A DNA stretch of 64,000 nucleotides, from positions 620,001 to 684,000 of the forward strand of contig NZ_JACFOY010000001.1 in NCBI RefSeq assembly GCF_016102285.1, read 5' to 3'. Both the position numbers and the translations under genes were made by a program. Within the stretch, counting starts at the first letter, position 1. Each line of letters begins with the position of its first letter. This DNA comes from Bartonella sp. M0177 (lineage in GTDB: Bacteria > Pseudomonadota > Alphaproteobacteria > Rhizobiales > Rhizobiaceae). Below, piece by piece: positions 51,296 to 60,344 of this stretch. The notes under the pieces were generated by a model. It ran no database searches, was not told the origin of the DNA, and saw nothing but the letters and a program-made list of their open reading frames with translations.

Positions 51296-51330
51296 GAGAT
51301 AATGGTTCCCCTTATGGGAAGGTCAAGGGA
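51296..51330 (-). promoter_or_regulatory. CueR/HmrR-type copper promoter of copA
   Basis: On the minus strand the -35 TTGACC (51321-51326) is separated by 19 bp from a -10-like TATCTC (51296-51301). The spacer region reads ACCTTCCCATAAGGGGAACC, close to known CueR/HmrR operators of the ACCTTCCC-GGGAAGGT type. Its 5' part CCCTTGACCTT is identical to the copZ promoter. The start of copA lies about 20 bases downstream of the -10. Confidence 0.85.
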
Positions 51331-51340
51331 AAAAATATGA

Positions 51341-51375
51341 AAAAAAGCCTTATCCGGAGCAAACCGGATAAGGCC
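51341..51375 (-). terminator. Rho-independent terminator of the DUF882 gene
   Basis: A perfect 11-bp stem (GCCTTATCCGG with CCGGATAAGGC) with a six-base loop, followed on the minus strand by seven T. It lies 35 bases past the DUF882 stop and just before the copA promoter, insulating copA. Confidence 0.93.
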
Positions 51376-51409
51376 TTGATAAAAGATCAAATATTTACGA
51401 CGACTAAAA

Positions 51410-52969
51410 TCAATATGTGTCGTTGATACGTGCTACAGCATGGAAGTCGATCGCACGACCTCTGAGTTCTGCAACCCGCGAAACTTCCTGCTTTTTCTCC
51501 AGACCGGAAACAAAGACCACATTCGGTACTTTGCGCAATTCCTCATCAGGGGCAAGCATATCCGAATTTGTTAAAGAAGCCGGTACTTTATTTTCGTTTT
51601 CCGAAATAATGTTTTTCACGTCTTCTTCATCAGGGCGGTCGACTTTCGGAGCGGTTTTCGGTGCTTCTGCAGATTTATTTGTTTCAAGTGCTGCAACAGT
51701 TGACTTGTCGGGAGATTGGGCATCATCTGCATCAGCATAATCATCGTCTTCTTCATAATCGTCATCCGGTACAGCGATGATTTCGTTTGCTTCGATCAAT
51801 GCCGTCAAATCGTCACCCGGAACCTTATCAGCCAACTTTCCGGTCTCACCCCCATTATTAGCAATAGCAAGGGCAACTTTATCAGCCTCATCCTGCCGCA
51901 AAGGTCTTGATTCCGGCAAAGGAACCGACGCCAATTTGACCGGTGTCTCATTATCTTCATCTTCATCCGGTTTGAAGGTCGGTACCGGTACATTAGCATA
52001 AGCCATAACCGGTGCTTCGTTGGTCTTTTCCTCTTCTTCGTCTGTCGGTTTCATGCCCTTGCCGCGCAAAGGCGAAGATTCGGGAAGCGGTGCGTCCTTT
52101 TTGGGTAATGAAACCACTGTGGTTGTCTTTGGCTCTTCGGCTACGACCGGAGCACTTGGTTGAACACGCACAGGTTGTTCGGTTGATCGTTCTTGCGAGT
52201 TTTTATGCCCGAAAAGGCTGCTGAAAAAACCACGTTTTTGAGGGGCAGGTGATGCACTGGCATAGACAACCGGCGCTCCACGACGGGCGAGCCACTCGGC
52301 TTTAGCCTCATTATATCCGGAAAGCGGTTTGCCGTCGCTTGGTATATACATTGTCTTGCCATCAGGAAATAATGCCATCAATTCGCTGCGGCTCATACGC
52401 GGCCAATGGCGCACATTGCCCACATCCATGTGGACGAAAGGCGAACCTGAACGCGGATAATAACCGACACCACCAACCTGCTGCTTTAATCCGATAGCAC
52501 GCAATTTGGCGAGATTGACATCCGGTAGATAGAAGTCCATCGCATGGCCAAGAGTGTGTTGGCTGTTTTTGGCAACACCACTATCCGGCGAACGAGAACG
52601 CAACATATTGTTCGTAGCGGGAGAGCGATAGGCGGAAACAACATTAATATATTCGCGCGATCCGCTGGTGCGATAGACAGACCAGATGAGATCAAACAAA
52701 CGTGGATCCATATTGGTTGGTTCATTACGCCGCCAGTCACGCAAGAACACGTTCAGCCGCTTCAAGCCGGCCTGATCATATTTGCCATCGCGTTTGAAAA
52801 CAATTTCGGCTTTTTCACCGGTATGGACGTAATAGAGCTTCAAAGACCTCGTCTCGGCTTTCGCCGATACAGGTGCTAACATGAAGGACAGAGCTGTACC
52901 CATTGCCACAAAGGCCAATGACAAACTACGAAATGTCCAAAATGATTTTCTCAATCCGTCAACCACCAT
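51410..52969 (-). CDS. DUF882 (YcbK-like, M15-type) exported protein with long acidic C-terminal tail
   Basis: 519 residues from the chosen ATG: signal peptide (SLSLAFVAMGTALSFMLAP, cleavage near AKAE), then a DUF882/peptidase-M15-like domain (about 45-200). Zinc-ligand candidates are the His and Asp in SQHTLGHAMDFYLP and the late His in FVHMDVG. The remaining 300 residues are low-complexity and acidic, with PLPESSPLR and PLPESRPLR and a run of Asp, Glu and Tyr (DDDYEEDDDY). E. coli YcbK has only the short domain. Likely a murein-acting or murein-binding envelope protein. A TTG 35 codons upstream opens the frame but lacks a ribosome-binding site. Confidence 0.82.
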   Translation of the reverse strand: MVVDGLRKSFWTFRSLSLAFVAMGTALSFMLAPVSAKAETRSLKLYYVHTGEKAEIVFKRDGKYDQAGLKRLNVFLRDWRRNEPTNMDPRLFDLIWSVYRTSGSREYINVVSAYRSPATNNMLRSRSPDSGVAKNSQHTLGHAMDFYLPDVNLAKLRAIGLKQQVGGVGYYPRSGSPFVHMDVGNVRHWPRMSRSELMALFPDGKTMYIPSDGKPLSGYNEAKAEWLARRGAPVVYASASPAPQKRGFFSSLFGHKNSQERSTEQPVRVQPSAPVVAEEPKTTTVVSLPKKDAPLPESSPLRGKGMKPTDEEEEKTNEAPVMAYANVPVPTFKPDEDEDNETPVKLASVPLPESRPLRQDEADKVALAIANNGGETGKLADKVPGDDLTALIEANEIIAVPDDDYEEDDDYADADDAQSPDKSTVAALETNKSAEAPKTAPKVDRPDEEDVKNIISENENKVPASLTNSDMLAPDEELRKVPNVVFVSGLEKKQEVSRVAELRGRAIDFHAVARINDTY

Positions 52970-53864
52970 TCGTAAAACCTGTCTTGTTATCCCGCCATTT
53001 GGCGCAATAACCAAACTTCTATTGTTTGATCGTCTCGCCTCAGGGCCACCTGAATTAGGCTTTATAGTTATCAAAGTATAATCCAGAATGGTTAACAGCA
53101 GCTTTATTATGAGCTAGCAATTTTATCCTGCTAAGCAAATACGACCATACCATGGCAAAAATGCCACAGAAGAGAACTTTTATCACAAATTCAGTAACTT
53201 TTTGTTACTATGGTTAATTTTTTCTTTTTATTGACACATTCTCGAGCAGCATCTCTGCCGGTTCATCTTTAATATTGGGTTTGGAGCTACCTAAAACAAG
53301 GCAAAATGGCTGTTTTTTGATCTATGTGAAGACAGTGAGAGGTCATGACGGGGAGACATGACGGGGTTGGAAAAGCAATGATAATCGCGATATGTCCTGA
53401 TAATATCGCGCAAATAATATCCTGCAAAGCAGCCAATGGAAAAGAGACTATCATTGCAAATGCGCCCTAACGGATATTAGAACCGGAACTTGCAAATTAA
53501 ATTTGATTTTAGTTCTGTTGGTTGTTTTCCCGACGATACAATAGAAAATTCGTCAATCTATATTCGTCGATAGTCACATCCATCAATCTGTGATTTTTAA
53601 TAATCGCCTGTGTGAAAAGCGGATTACATTTTGCATTAAAACACGGCATGAGGAAAAAGTGCCGAATTCGGGCGCTTTCGAGTTGGAAATCGAAAACGTA
53701 ATTCCTTTTTGGTATAAAGGGTGGTTTCATTTTCTATATAAGCTGGAGTGCGAAGGGGAGGGCGATTCATTCGCTTCTGCACGCAAAGAGAATGAAACTA
53801 TTCAGTTTCGTAAATTATGGTTGCAATTGCGGCTATTGCGGTTTTTCCTCGCTGAAAACCAAAT
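52970..53864. other. Long intergenic region, no gene recognised
   Basis: About 890 bases, the largest gene-free stretch here. It contains an operator-like palindrome AGTAAC-TTTTT-GTTACT (53193-53209). Two overlapping opposite-strand frames (53590-53916 rightward, 108 codons; 53509-53730 leftward, 73 codons) have no recognisable domain or ribosome-binding site. It may hold the DUF882 promoter, an unannotated small RNA or a decayed gene; nothing decides between these. Confidence 0.5.
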
Positions 53865-53895
53865 AAAAAGTGGTGACAAAGATCTTTGTCACCAC
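53865..53895 (-). terminator. Terminator of the NtrC-like regulator gene (26-bp perfect palindrome)
   Basis: Bases 53870-53895 form a perfect palindrome with half-site GTGGTGACAAAGA, followed on the minus strand by TTTTTATTT. It lies about 70 bases past the regulator's stop. The T run makes a rho-independent terminator the best reading, although such a long loop-free palindrome would have to open a few base pairs at the tip. Confidence 0.82.
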
Positions 53896-53964
53896 CAGAT
53901 CGTCATAGTGCATTAAGGTTATGCTGTGCCGACCTTTGCCGGTCAGTCTTATTTAGTCTTATTT

Positions 53965-55368
53965 TCAACTTGCCCGACGCAATGTCTCGGTCTCTTTCCG
54001 ACTTTCAGCATGATATTCATCAAGCTTGCGGTAAAGTGTTGAACGACCGATTCCGAGGCGACGGGCCGCTTCGCTCATGCGTCCACGATAATGGTTCACT
54101 GTGCGCTCGATGATTTCCCGTTCAAGTTCATTATAGGCGCGAACCTGACCGTTATCGTCAATAAGATGAACGGAATACCGGTCATTTTTTTCCGCTATTT
54201 CAACCGGTGCATTGCTTCTGAAATCGGCAAGTTGATTTCCGGTTAATTGCGGGAAGTCACGAATTGTCAAAAGTGGCCCTTGGCTCAGCAATACGGCACG
54301 GAAAAGCACATTTTCCAGTTCACCGACATTTCCCGGCCAATCATGCTGCAATAAAAGCGAAAGTGCCGAACCTGCCACACCATGTACATGCGGTTGTCCA
54401 CTTTCAACAACAATATGTTCAATGGCACGCTGCGCAATATCGGCAAAATCGTCACGCCGTTCGCGAAGCGGGGGAATAATTACGTGACATTCTCTTAACA
54501 GATCATAGAATTCCTTCAAAAACAGATCGTCTTCTACAAGCCCCTGAAGCCGTGAAGTTGAAATAGTTGTCAAACGGAACTTGGGCTCTTCACCTTTTTC
54601 AGCTTCCTTGCGTTTCTTCAGAAAATCAACCCAGCGTTTCTGCTGATTAATTTCAAGGCGATCTATCTCGCAAAGACAAATTGTTCCATGGTCAATTGCA
54701 TTGATATGCGGAAGAATCTTTGTTTCCCACTTTTTCGCGTCCTGCAGGGGATCAGAAATCGGCACACATTGGATACGGACAAATTTACCTGTTGCATAAG
54801 GGCTTTCGTGGTGGATCACGCGGGCAAGCGTCTCTCTACCGGTTCCTTTTTCTCCTTCGATGAGAAGATTTTTAGTCGATAAAGCAGCTTGTTTTGCCCG
54901 TTCGAAAGGCTCTTTCATTGCTTCACTATTTGCGTAAAGGTCGGAGAACCGCAAATGGTTTTCCTGCTGGCGACGAATGTAATGGACTTCACGCTCATAG
55001 GTATTGTTGATTGACAGATTGCCCAGTGTCACACTCAATCTTAGTGATGTAATCGGATAAACGAGGTAATCAACTGCACCCGCCTTCAGACTTTTCTGAA
55101 GGAGTTCCTCATTTTCAACATCGGACATGACAACGAGTGGGGCGGCAAATCCGGTAACGCGGATTGTTGAAATGAGATCGGTTCCGCCAAGGTCACTCAT
55201 CATCAAATCGACCAATGCAAATGAAATATTACGACGTTTACGCAACAAATCGAGTGTGCGTAATCCATTTTCTGCTTCAATTACACGATATCCGAGAGCA
55301 CGAAGAATGGAAGAAGTGTTGGCTCGTTTACCATAGTCTTCGGCTGCTACTAGTATAGGACCCATCAT
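53965..55368 (-). CDS. NtrC-like response regulator with degenerate receiver and AAA+ domains
   Basis: 467 residues from the chosen ATG: receiver (about 4-115), AAA+ domain (about 140-370), Fis-type helix-turn-helix at the C-terminus (MSEAARRLGIGRSTLYRKL, intact). The receiver keeps the phospho-Asp (D54) and a Ser (S82), but the conserved Lys is Tyr (Y104). In the AAA+ domain Walker A has Arg for Lys (GEKGTGRE, R178), Walker B has Cys for Asp (CLCEID, C233), and no GAFTGA loop is present. It therefore should not hydrolyse ATP or activate sigma-54 polymerase normally. Adjacent in-frame ATGs at 55380 and 55377 are possible; AAAGGAG overlaps them. Confidence 0.85.
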   Translation of the reverse strand: MMGPILVAAEDYGKRANTSSILRALGYRVIEAENGLRTLDLLRKRRNISFALVDLMMSDLGGTDLISTIRVTGFAAPLVVMSDVENEELLQKSLKAGAVDYLVYPITSLRLSVTLGNLSINNTYEREVHYIRRQQENHLRFSDLYANSEAMKEPFERAKQAALSTKNLLIEGEKGTGRETLARVIHHESPYATGKFVRIQCVPISDPLQDAKKWETKILPHINAIDHGTICLCEIDRLEINQQKRWVDFLKKRKEAEKGEEPKFRLTTISTSRLQGLVEDDLFLKEFYDLLRECHVIIPPLRERRDDFADIAQRAIEHIVVESGQPHVHGVAGSALSLLLQHDWPGNVGELENVLFRAVLLSQGPLLTIRDFPQLTGNQLADFRSNAPVEIAEKNDRYSVHLIDDNGQVRAYNELEREIIERTVNHYRGRMSEAARRLGIGRSTLYRKLDEYHAESRKETETLRRAS

Positions 55369-55633
55369 TGCTTTCATCATCTCCTTTGTGAGGACGAAAA
55401 CGCATAGATAGGAGTTTGGTTGCAAAACATAGGTGTACCTCGTTTGCCCCGCAAGCTTCAGACTACTATCAATCTGATGATTACATGCAACAGAAAAGAG
55501 AATTTTTTCCAAAAAAAAAGCTTTTCCGTTGATTTCCGTCAAAAGCGACATATTGATTGAGCTATAACATGTTGTTACAGCTGTTATCAGTTGTTATCTT
55601 ACCGCTTGATGTCGGTTTTTTGGAGCAAACCTG

Positions 55634-56008
55634 ATGAAACCTATTGCGTCCACTCTTTGTCTTACAGCAATGGCCTTTGCCCTTGCAGCCTGTAATCTTT
55701 CACAAAATTATGGCCAGCGTCCTTCGGTGCAGAATATTCCGACAGGAATTGACGGCCAATGGGTCGATAAAAATGGTATCGTATCGTCCTTCAGGAACGG
55801 TATCTTCGAGACGCGTTCTTCCGATACAAAGGAAAAGCTTTCAGAAGGAAATTATCGCTTTAGCAATCCGCAACTTGTCGAAATCGAAATGCGTTCGATT
55901 GTTCGTGGAACTGTTTCACGCGTCAATTGCGCAATATCGAATAACTCGATGCAGCTCTTGTGCACCTCGAGCAGCGGTTCACAATTTTCTTTAAACAGAA
56001 AAATCTAA
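55634..56008 (+). CDS. omp10: Omp10-like outer-membrane lipoprotein
   Basis: 124-residue lipoprotein. The signal peptide ends in a lipobox LAAC (about residues 17-20), giving a lipidated Cys20. The mature part closely parallels Brucella Omp10 as I recall it: GIDGQWVDKNGIVSSF, GIFETRSSDTKEKLSEGNY, PQLVEIEMRSIVRGT and SRVNCAI. A later Cys could pair with that in RVNC. TGGAGC precedes the ATG. Omp10 is a surface-exposed lipoprotein of Rhizobiales; its biochemical role is not clear. It lies 30 bases before hemH on the same strand and is probably co-transcribed with it. Confidence 0.9.
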   Translation: MKPIASTLCLTAMAFALAACNLSQNYGQRPSVQNIPTGIDGQWVDKNGIVSSFRNGIFETRSSDTKEKLSEGNYRFSNPQLVEIEMRSIVRGTVSRVNCAISNNSMQLLCTSSSGSQFSLNRKI

Positions 56009-56038
56009 TAAAAAACGGAAAGACCAGACTGGAATTTT

Positions 56039-57034
56039 ATGGCAGATCAAAAAAGTAAGGTTGGCGTTCTCCTGATTAATCTGGGAACGCCAGAAGGTAC
56101 CGATTCAACAAATGTTCGCAAATATTTGCGTGAATTTTTGTCAGATCGGCGGGTAATAGAATGGCCACGCATTTTATGGTACCCGATTCTTTATGGAATT
56201 GTTCTCAACGTACGCCCGAAAAAATCCGGTGCACTTTATAAGCGTATCTGGAATTATGAATTGAACGAGTCGCCTTTACGCACTTATACACGTGCCCAGG
56301 CTGAAAAGCTCGGGCCACTCCTTGATGAGCCGAATGTCGAAGTCTATTGGGCTATGCGCTATGGCAAGCCTTCGATTGACGAGGTGCTTGGCACTATGAT
56401 CGAGAAGGGATGCGAAAAAGTTCTGTTTTTCCCTCTTTACCCTCAATATTCTGCGACAACAACGGCAACGGTACTCGACGCAGTATTTGCAAGCCTTGAG
56501 AAACGTCGTTATCAACCGGCTATACGCTCTGTTCCGCCTTATAGCGATGATCCGGTTTATATTGACGCGCTTGCCCATTCGGTCGAAACACATTTGAAGA
56601 CACTCGAATTTGTTCCGGAAAAGATCATTGCATCCTATCACGGAATCCCTCAATCCTACGCAAAAAGGGGTGACCCTTATCCGGAAGAGTGTGTGCGCAC
56701 AACGGAAGCTTTGCGTAAACGGCTTGGAATGGATGAGAACAAGCTCATTATGGCCTTCCAATCACGCTTTGGCCCTGAAGAATGGTTGCAGCCTTATACA
56801 GCCGCGACCGTTGAAAAATTGGCGAAAGAAGGTGTCAAGTCTATTGCGGTCTTCAATCCGGGTTTTGTCGTTGATTGTCTGGAAACCGTCGACGAAATGG
56901 GCCATGAAGCGCAAAAGACATTCAAAGAAAATGGCGGGGTCAATTTTGTCCATATTCCCTGCCTGAATGACAGTGAAGATGGAATGAAAGTCATTGCCCA
57001 TCTTGTAAAAAGAGAGCTTCAGGGCTGGATTTGA
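56039..57034 (+). CDS. hemH: Ferrochelatase
   Basis: 331-residue enzyme inserting Fe2+ into protoporphyrin IX, the last step of heme synthesis, at the inner membrane. The iron-site His is in IIASYHGIPQSY and the Glu in FVVDCLETVDEM. Family segments LLINLGTPEGTDSTNVRKYL and YPQYSATTTATV are present. Length is normal. GGAATTTT stands just ahead of the ATG. Heme made here supports the catalase encoded at 31.5 kb and respiratory cytochromes. It follows omp10 closely. Confidence 0.95.
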   Translation: MADQKSKVGVLLINLGTPEGTDSTNVRKYLREFLSDRRVIEWPRILWYPILYGIVLNVRPKKSGALYKRIWNYELNESPLRTYTRAQAEKLGPLLDEPNVEVYWAMRYGKPSIDEVLGTMIEKGCEKVLFFPLYPQYSATTTATVLDAVFASLEKRRYQPAIRSVPPYSDDPVYIDALAHSVETHLKTLEFVPEKIIASYHGIPQSYAKRGDPYPEECVRTTEALRKRLGMDENKLIMAFQSRFGPEEWLQPYTAATVEKLAKEGVKSIAVFNPGFVVDCLETVDEMGHEAQKTFKENGGVNFVHIPCLNDSEDGMKVIAHLVKRELQGWI

Positions 57035-57060
57035 CGAATTTTCGACCATGAACAGTTATA

Positions 57061-57081
57061 CCGGTATAATTCCGGTATAAT
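57061..57081 (+). promoter_or_regulatory. Duplicated CCGGTATAAT element upstream of qmcA
   Basis: CCGGTATAAT occurs twice, at 57061-57070 and 57072-57081, separated by one T. Each copy ends in a perfect TATAAT -10-like hexamer. The pair sits between hemH and qmcA and may be the qmcA promoter, though no convincing -35 is visible and the start codon is about 105 bases away. Confidence 0.4.
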
Positions 57082-57185
57082 AAAGCGTGGGAAACTATGC
57101 TGTCAGGCGTTTTGCCGCTTTTCGCGAGTCGATAAAACTGTAACGATACGTATACTGATCTCGATACTTTTTAAGGGAGAGGAAT

Positions 57186-58115
57186 GTGTTCGGTTTTAAT
57201 ATCGCCTTATTGTTGTTGGTCGTGCTGGTTGTTGCAACATTGCTTGCGGGAATCAAGCAGGTTCCGCAAGGCTATCAATATACAGTTGAACGTTTCGGCC
57301 GCTATACCAAAACCTTGATGCCGGGACTTAATCTGATTGTTCCGTTTTTTGACCGGATAGGCGCGCGCGTCAATATGAAGGAGCAGGTGCTCGACATTCC
57401 TACGCAGGAAGTGATTACCCGCGATAATGCAACTGTTTCGGTTGATGCTGTGGCGTTTTTTCAAGTGCTGAACGCTGCACAATCCGCCTATCAGGTATCG
57501 GATTTGAATTATGCGGTCTTAAACCTCAATATGACGAATATTCGTACTGTTGTCGGTTCAATGGATCTTGACGAGCTTTTATCCAACCGTAATACGATCA
57601 ATGAAAAGCTTTTGCATGTGGTCGATGAAGCAGCCCATCCATGGGGCTTGAAGATGACCCGAATTGAAATAAAAGATATCCAGCCGCCGCGTGATCTGGT
57701 TGATGCTATGGGACGGCAGATGAAAGCCGAACGCGATAAACGCGCGCAGGTTCTCGAAGCCGAAGGCGACCGCAATGCCAATATTTTGCGGGCTGAAGGT
57801 TTTAAACAGGCACAGATTTTGGAAGCAGAAGGAAAGCGTGAGGCCGCTTATCGGCAGGCCGAGGCGCGTGAGCGTTTGGCAGAAGCCGAGGCAAAAGCAA
57901 CATTGGTTTTGTCCGAAGCTATTGCCAAGGGAAATGTACAGGCAATCAATTATTTTGTTGCGCAAAAATATACCGATGCCCTTGCTTCTATCGGGACAGC
58001 AAACAACCAGAAGGTGGTTTTGATGCCAATGGAAGCTTCATCACTCATCGGCTCTCTTGGTGGTATCGGTGCCATTGCAAAAGAAGTTTTCGGTTCCTCA
58101 CAAGAGAAAAAATAA
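57186..58115 (+). CDS. qmcA: SPFH/stomatin-like membrane protein QmcA
   Basis: 309-residue band-7 protein. It has one N-terminal membrane helix (about 3-22), an SPFH domain (VPQGYQYTVERFGRYTKTL and NATVSVDAVAFFQVL) and a long coiled-coil region (about 185-250, rich in Ala, Glu and Arg: AEGKREAAYRQAEARERLAE). QmcA-type proteins form large membrane-microdomain cages and are linked to protein quality control with FtsH. The start is GTG, with AAGGGAGAGG just ahead; an overlapping ATG is out of frame. The NfeD-like gene downstream is its usual partner. Confidence 0.91.
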   Translation: MFGFNIALLLLVVLVVATLLAGIKQVPQGYQYTVERFGRYTKTLMPGLNLIVPFFDRIGARVNMKEQVLDIPTQEVITRDNATVSVDAVAFFQVLNAAQSAYQVSDLNYAVLNLNMTNIRTVVGSMDLDELLSNRNTINEKLLHVVDEAAHPWGLKMTRIEIKDIQPPRDLVDAMGRQMKAERDKRAQVLEAEGDRNANILRAEGFKQAQILEAEGKREAAYRQAEARERLAEAEAKATLVLSEAIAKGNVQAINYFVAQKYTDALASIGTANNQKVVLMPMEASSLIGSLGGIGAIAKEVFGSSQEKK

Positions 58116-58323
58116 AGTTTTATGCAGGAACGGAGACGATGTTTCTGTCGTGGTTGTCGCATGCGGCTTAAACAAGTGGTTTTGACCAGTCGGAATATGG
58201 TAAATCCCTAAGGAAATTCAGCGCTTGTAAGAGGTTGAATTTTTAAACAAGCTGCCAAGCTTCATATTGTGAGCATTACTTCATATAACGAGCGTTAAAA
58301 GTTGTTGTTCAGAAGGAACAAGG

Positions 58324-58779
58324 ATGTTTGATTTATTGATGACCTTGGGAGCATGGAACTGGGTCGTGTTAGGATTTATCCTGCTCCTTCTCGAACTCGT
58401 TTTTCCGGGTGTATTTTTTGTCTGGTTCGGTCTCGGTGCTCTTTTAACGGCACTTGTTTCTCTGCTTTTTTATAACTTGCCATGGGTTGCATTCTGGGAA
58501 GTTGAAGTCATTTTTTTCCTGATATTTTCCGTTATCATGGTGTTGGTTGGTCGCAATTTTTTTCGCCGCGACCGCGAAACCGACGAGCCTTTATTAAACA
58601 GACGAACCGACCAGATCATTGGCAAAAGAGTTGTTCTTGAAGAACCCGTTCGGGATGGAAAAGGGCACATTCGCGTTGACGATACGATATGGCGCATCAA
58701 AGGGCCTGATCTTCCTGAAGGCACTGAAGTCAAAGTCGTTGCCTTCGAAAACGGTGTTTTCACTATTGAAAAGGCCTGA
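58324..58779 (+). CDS. NfeD-like membrane protein (short form)
   Basis: 151-residue protein with three hydrophobic segments (about 10-85) and a C-terminal OB-fold NfeD domain (about 90-151, RTDQIIGKRVVLEEPVRDGKG and DLPEGTEVKVVAFENGVFTIE). Short NfeD proteins are nearly always encoded beside SPFH/stomatin proteins and act with them, probably binding the SPFH cage. AGAAGGAACAAGG precedes the ATG. The 208-base gap after qmcA is rather long for an operon, but both genes point the same way and the pairing supports joint function. Confidence 0.88.
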   Translation: MFDLLMTLGAWNWVVLGFILLLLELVFPGVFFVWFGLGALLTALVSLLFYNLPWVAFWEVEVIFFLIFSVIMVLVGRNFFRRDRETDEPLLNRRTDQIIGKRVVLEEPVRDGKGHIRVDDTIWRIKGPDLPEGTEVKVVAFENGVFTIEKA

Positions 58780-59040
58780 ATTCAAGGCACCCTATGATCG
58801 CGCAATTTTTCAACCTGTTTTGCTAAAAAATCTTATCAATGTTGGACGTTTTTGAGCGTGCTTAACTCTCGACTCGGCAAGCCTTGCTATTTTTCTATTT
58901 CATAAAGCTTCCGGATTTCGTTTTTACAAACTGTGATAAATAAAGCGATCAACGTGATCTTTTTTTTCATGAACGGTTTTCCTTTTTAATAAATTCGTTT
59001 ATTCCCTGTGCTGGAACATCAAGCAGGAATTGAAAAGACT

Positions 59041-60330
59041 ATGCGACTGGGTGGGCGCCTTCAGGCGGCAATTGAAGTATTGCAGGATATCAAATCGCGT
59101 CGGCGTCCGGCTGCGGAAGCACTTAAAGATTGGGGGCTTTCGCATAGATTTGCTGGCGCGGGTGACAGGGCTGCAATCGGCAATATTGTTTATGACGCCT
59201 TGCGGGAACGTTATTTGCTTGAATGGCGTATGGATAGTGATGATCCGCATGATGCTGCTTTTGGTGCATTGTTGGAAGATGGCGGGCTTTCGCTTGATGA
59301 ACTTGCGCGTAGTTTCGATGGTGACCGTTTTGCGCCGGAACCATTGAGTGAACATAGCCGCAAAATGTGGCTCACAAAAAACCGTGAAGAAGCGCCCGAT
59401 TATATTCGGGGAAACCTGCCGCAATGGTGTGTTCCTCTATTTCAGGATATTTTCGGTTCCCATTGGCTTGATGAAGCTGTCGCACTGGCAAAACGTCCAC
59501 CACTTGATTTACGTGTGAACCGCTTGAAGGCAAAACCCGAAAAGGTCATGCGTGAGCTTTCCGGAACAGGTGCAAAACCGGTCTCTTGGTTTGACAGCGC
59601 TTTACGCATTCCACCGATCGAGAAATTGAAACGGCACCCCAATGTACAGGCAGAGCCGGCCTTCCAAAAAGGCTATTTCGAGGTTCAGGATCTCGGATCT
59701 CAAATCGTAGCAAGACTTGCCGGAGCAAAAGCCGGTATGCAAGTGCTTGATTATTGTGCGGGCGCTGGTGGAAAAACATTGGCTATGGCGGCGGATATGG
59801 AAAACCGTGGTCAAATTCACTGTTATGACGCAGAAAAAGCCCGTCTTGCTCCAATTTTTGAACGTCTTCGCCGCTCCGGTGTTCGCAATGTTCAACCGCA
59901 CGTCAATATAAGTGAACTTGACGCATTAAAAGGGCAAATGGATATTGTGCTGCTTGATGCACCTTGCACAGGTACGGGAACATGGCGCCGCCGCCCGGAT
60001 GCCAAATGGCGTTTGACAGACGGTCAGCTTGAACGCCGTATTGCTGAACAGAAAACCGTTTTGAATGCAACTTTACCTTATCTCAAAACTGGCGGTCATC
60101 TCGTCTATATTACATGTTCGCTACTTTCTTCCGAAAATGACAAACAGATAGCGGCTTTTCTTGAGGAAAATTCGCAATTCAAAGAAATCGACATGAAAAA
60201 TTTGTGGCAGCAACATTTCGGGAAAGACGCGCCAAAGCCGGTTTTCCCTGAACATGGGCTGGTTTTATCTCCCGCAAGTACAGATACAGACGGCTTTTTT
60301 ATATCGGTTCTTGAAAAACGTTCAACATAA
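59041..60330 (+). CDS. rsmB: 16S rRNA (cytosine-C5) methyltransferase, RsmB-like
   Basis: 429-residue SAM-dependent RNA methyltransferase of the RsmB/NOL1 family. The SAM-binding block is VLDYCAGAGGKTLAMA. The two catalytic cysteines lie in LLDAPCTGTGTWRRRPDAKW and YITCSLL. The N-terminal region (about 1-140) is a shorter or divergent version of the NusB-like domain of E. coli RsmB, so the exact rRNA position is not certain. A GTG 11 codons upstream is in frame; the ATG giving MRLGGRLQAAIEVL is preferred as the likely family N-terminus. The stop overlaps an ATG of the nucleosidase frame. Confidence 0.88.
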   Translation: MRLGGRLQAAIEVLQDIKSRRRPAAEALKDWGLSHRFAGAGDRAAIGNIVYDALRERYLLEWRMDSDDPHDAAFGALLEDGGLSLDELARSFDGDRFAPEPLSEHSRKMWLTKNREEAPDYIRGNLPQWCVPLFQDIFGSHWLDEAVALAKRPPLDLRVNRLKAKPEKVMRELSGTGAKPVSWFDSALRIPPIEKLKRHPNVQAEPAFQKGYFEVQDLGSQIVARLAGAKAGMQVLDYCAGAGGKTLAMAADMENRGQIHCYDAEKARLAPIFERLRRSGVRNVQPHVNISELDALKGQMDIVLLDAPCTGTGTWRRRPDAKWRLTDGQLERRIAEQKTVLNATLPYLKTGGHLVYITCSLLSSENDKQIAAFLEENSQFKEIDMKNLWQQHFGKDAPKPVFPEHGLVLSPASTDTDGFFISVLEKRST

Positions 60331-60344
60331 TGACGAGGTCAAGC

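Noticed and set aside
53590-53916. 108-codon rightward frame as a gene
   Set aside because: No ribosome-binding site, no recognisable domain, an overlapping frame on the other strand, and its 3' end runs through the terminator palindrome of the leftward regulator.
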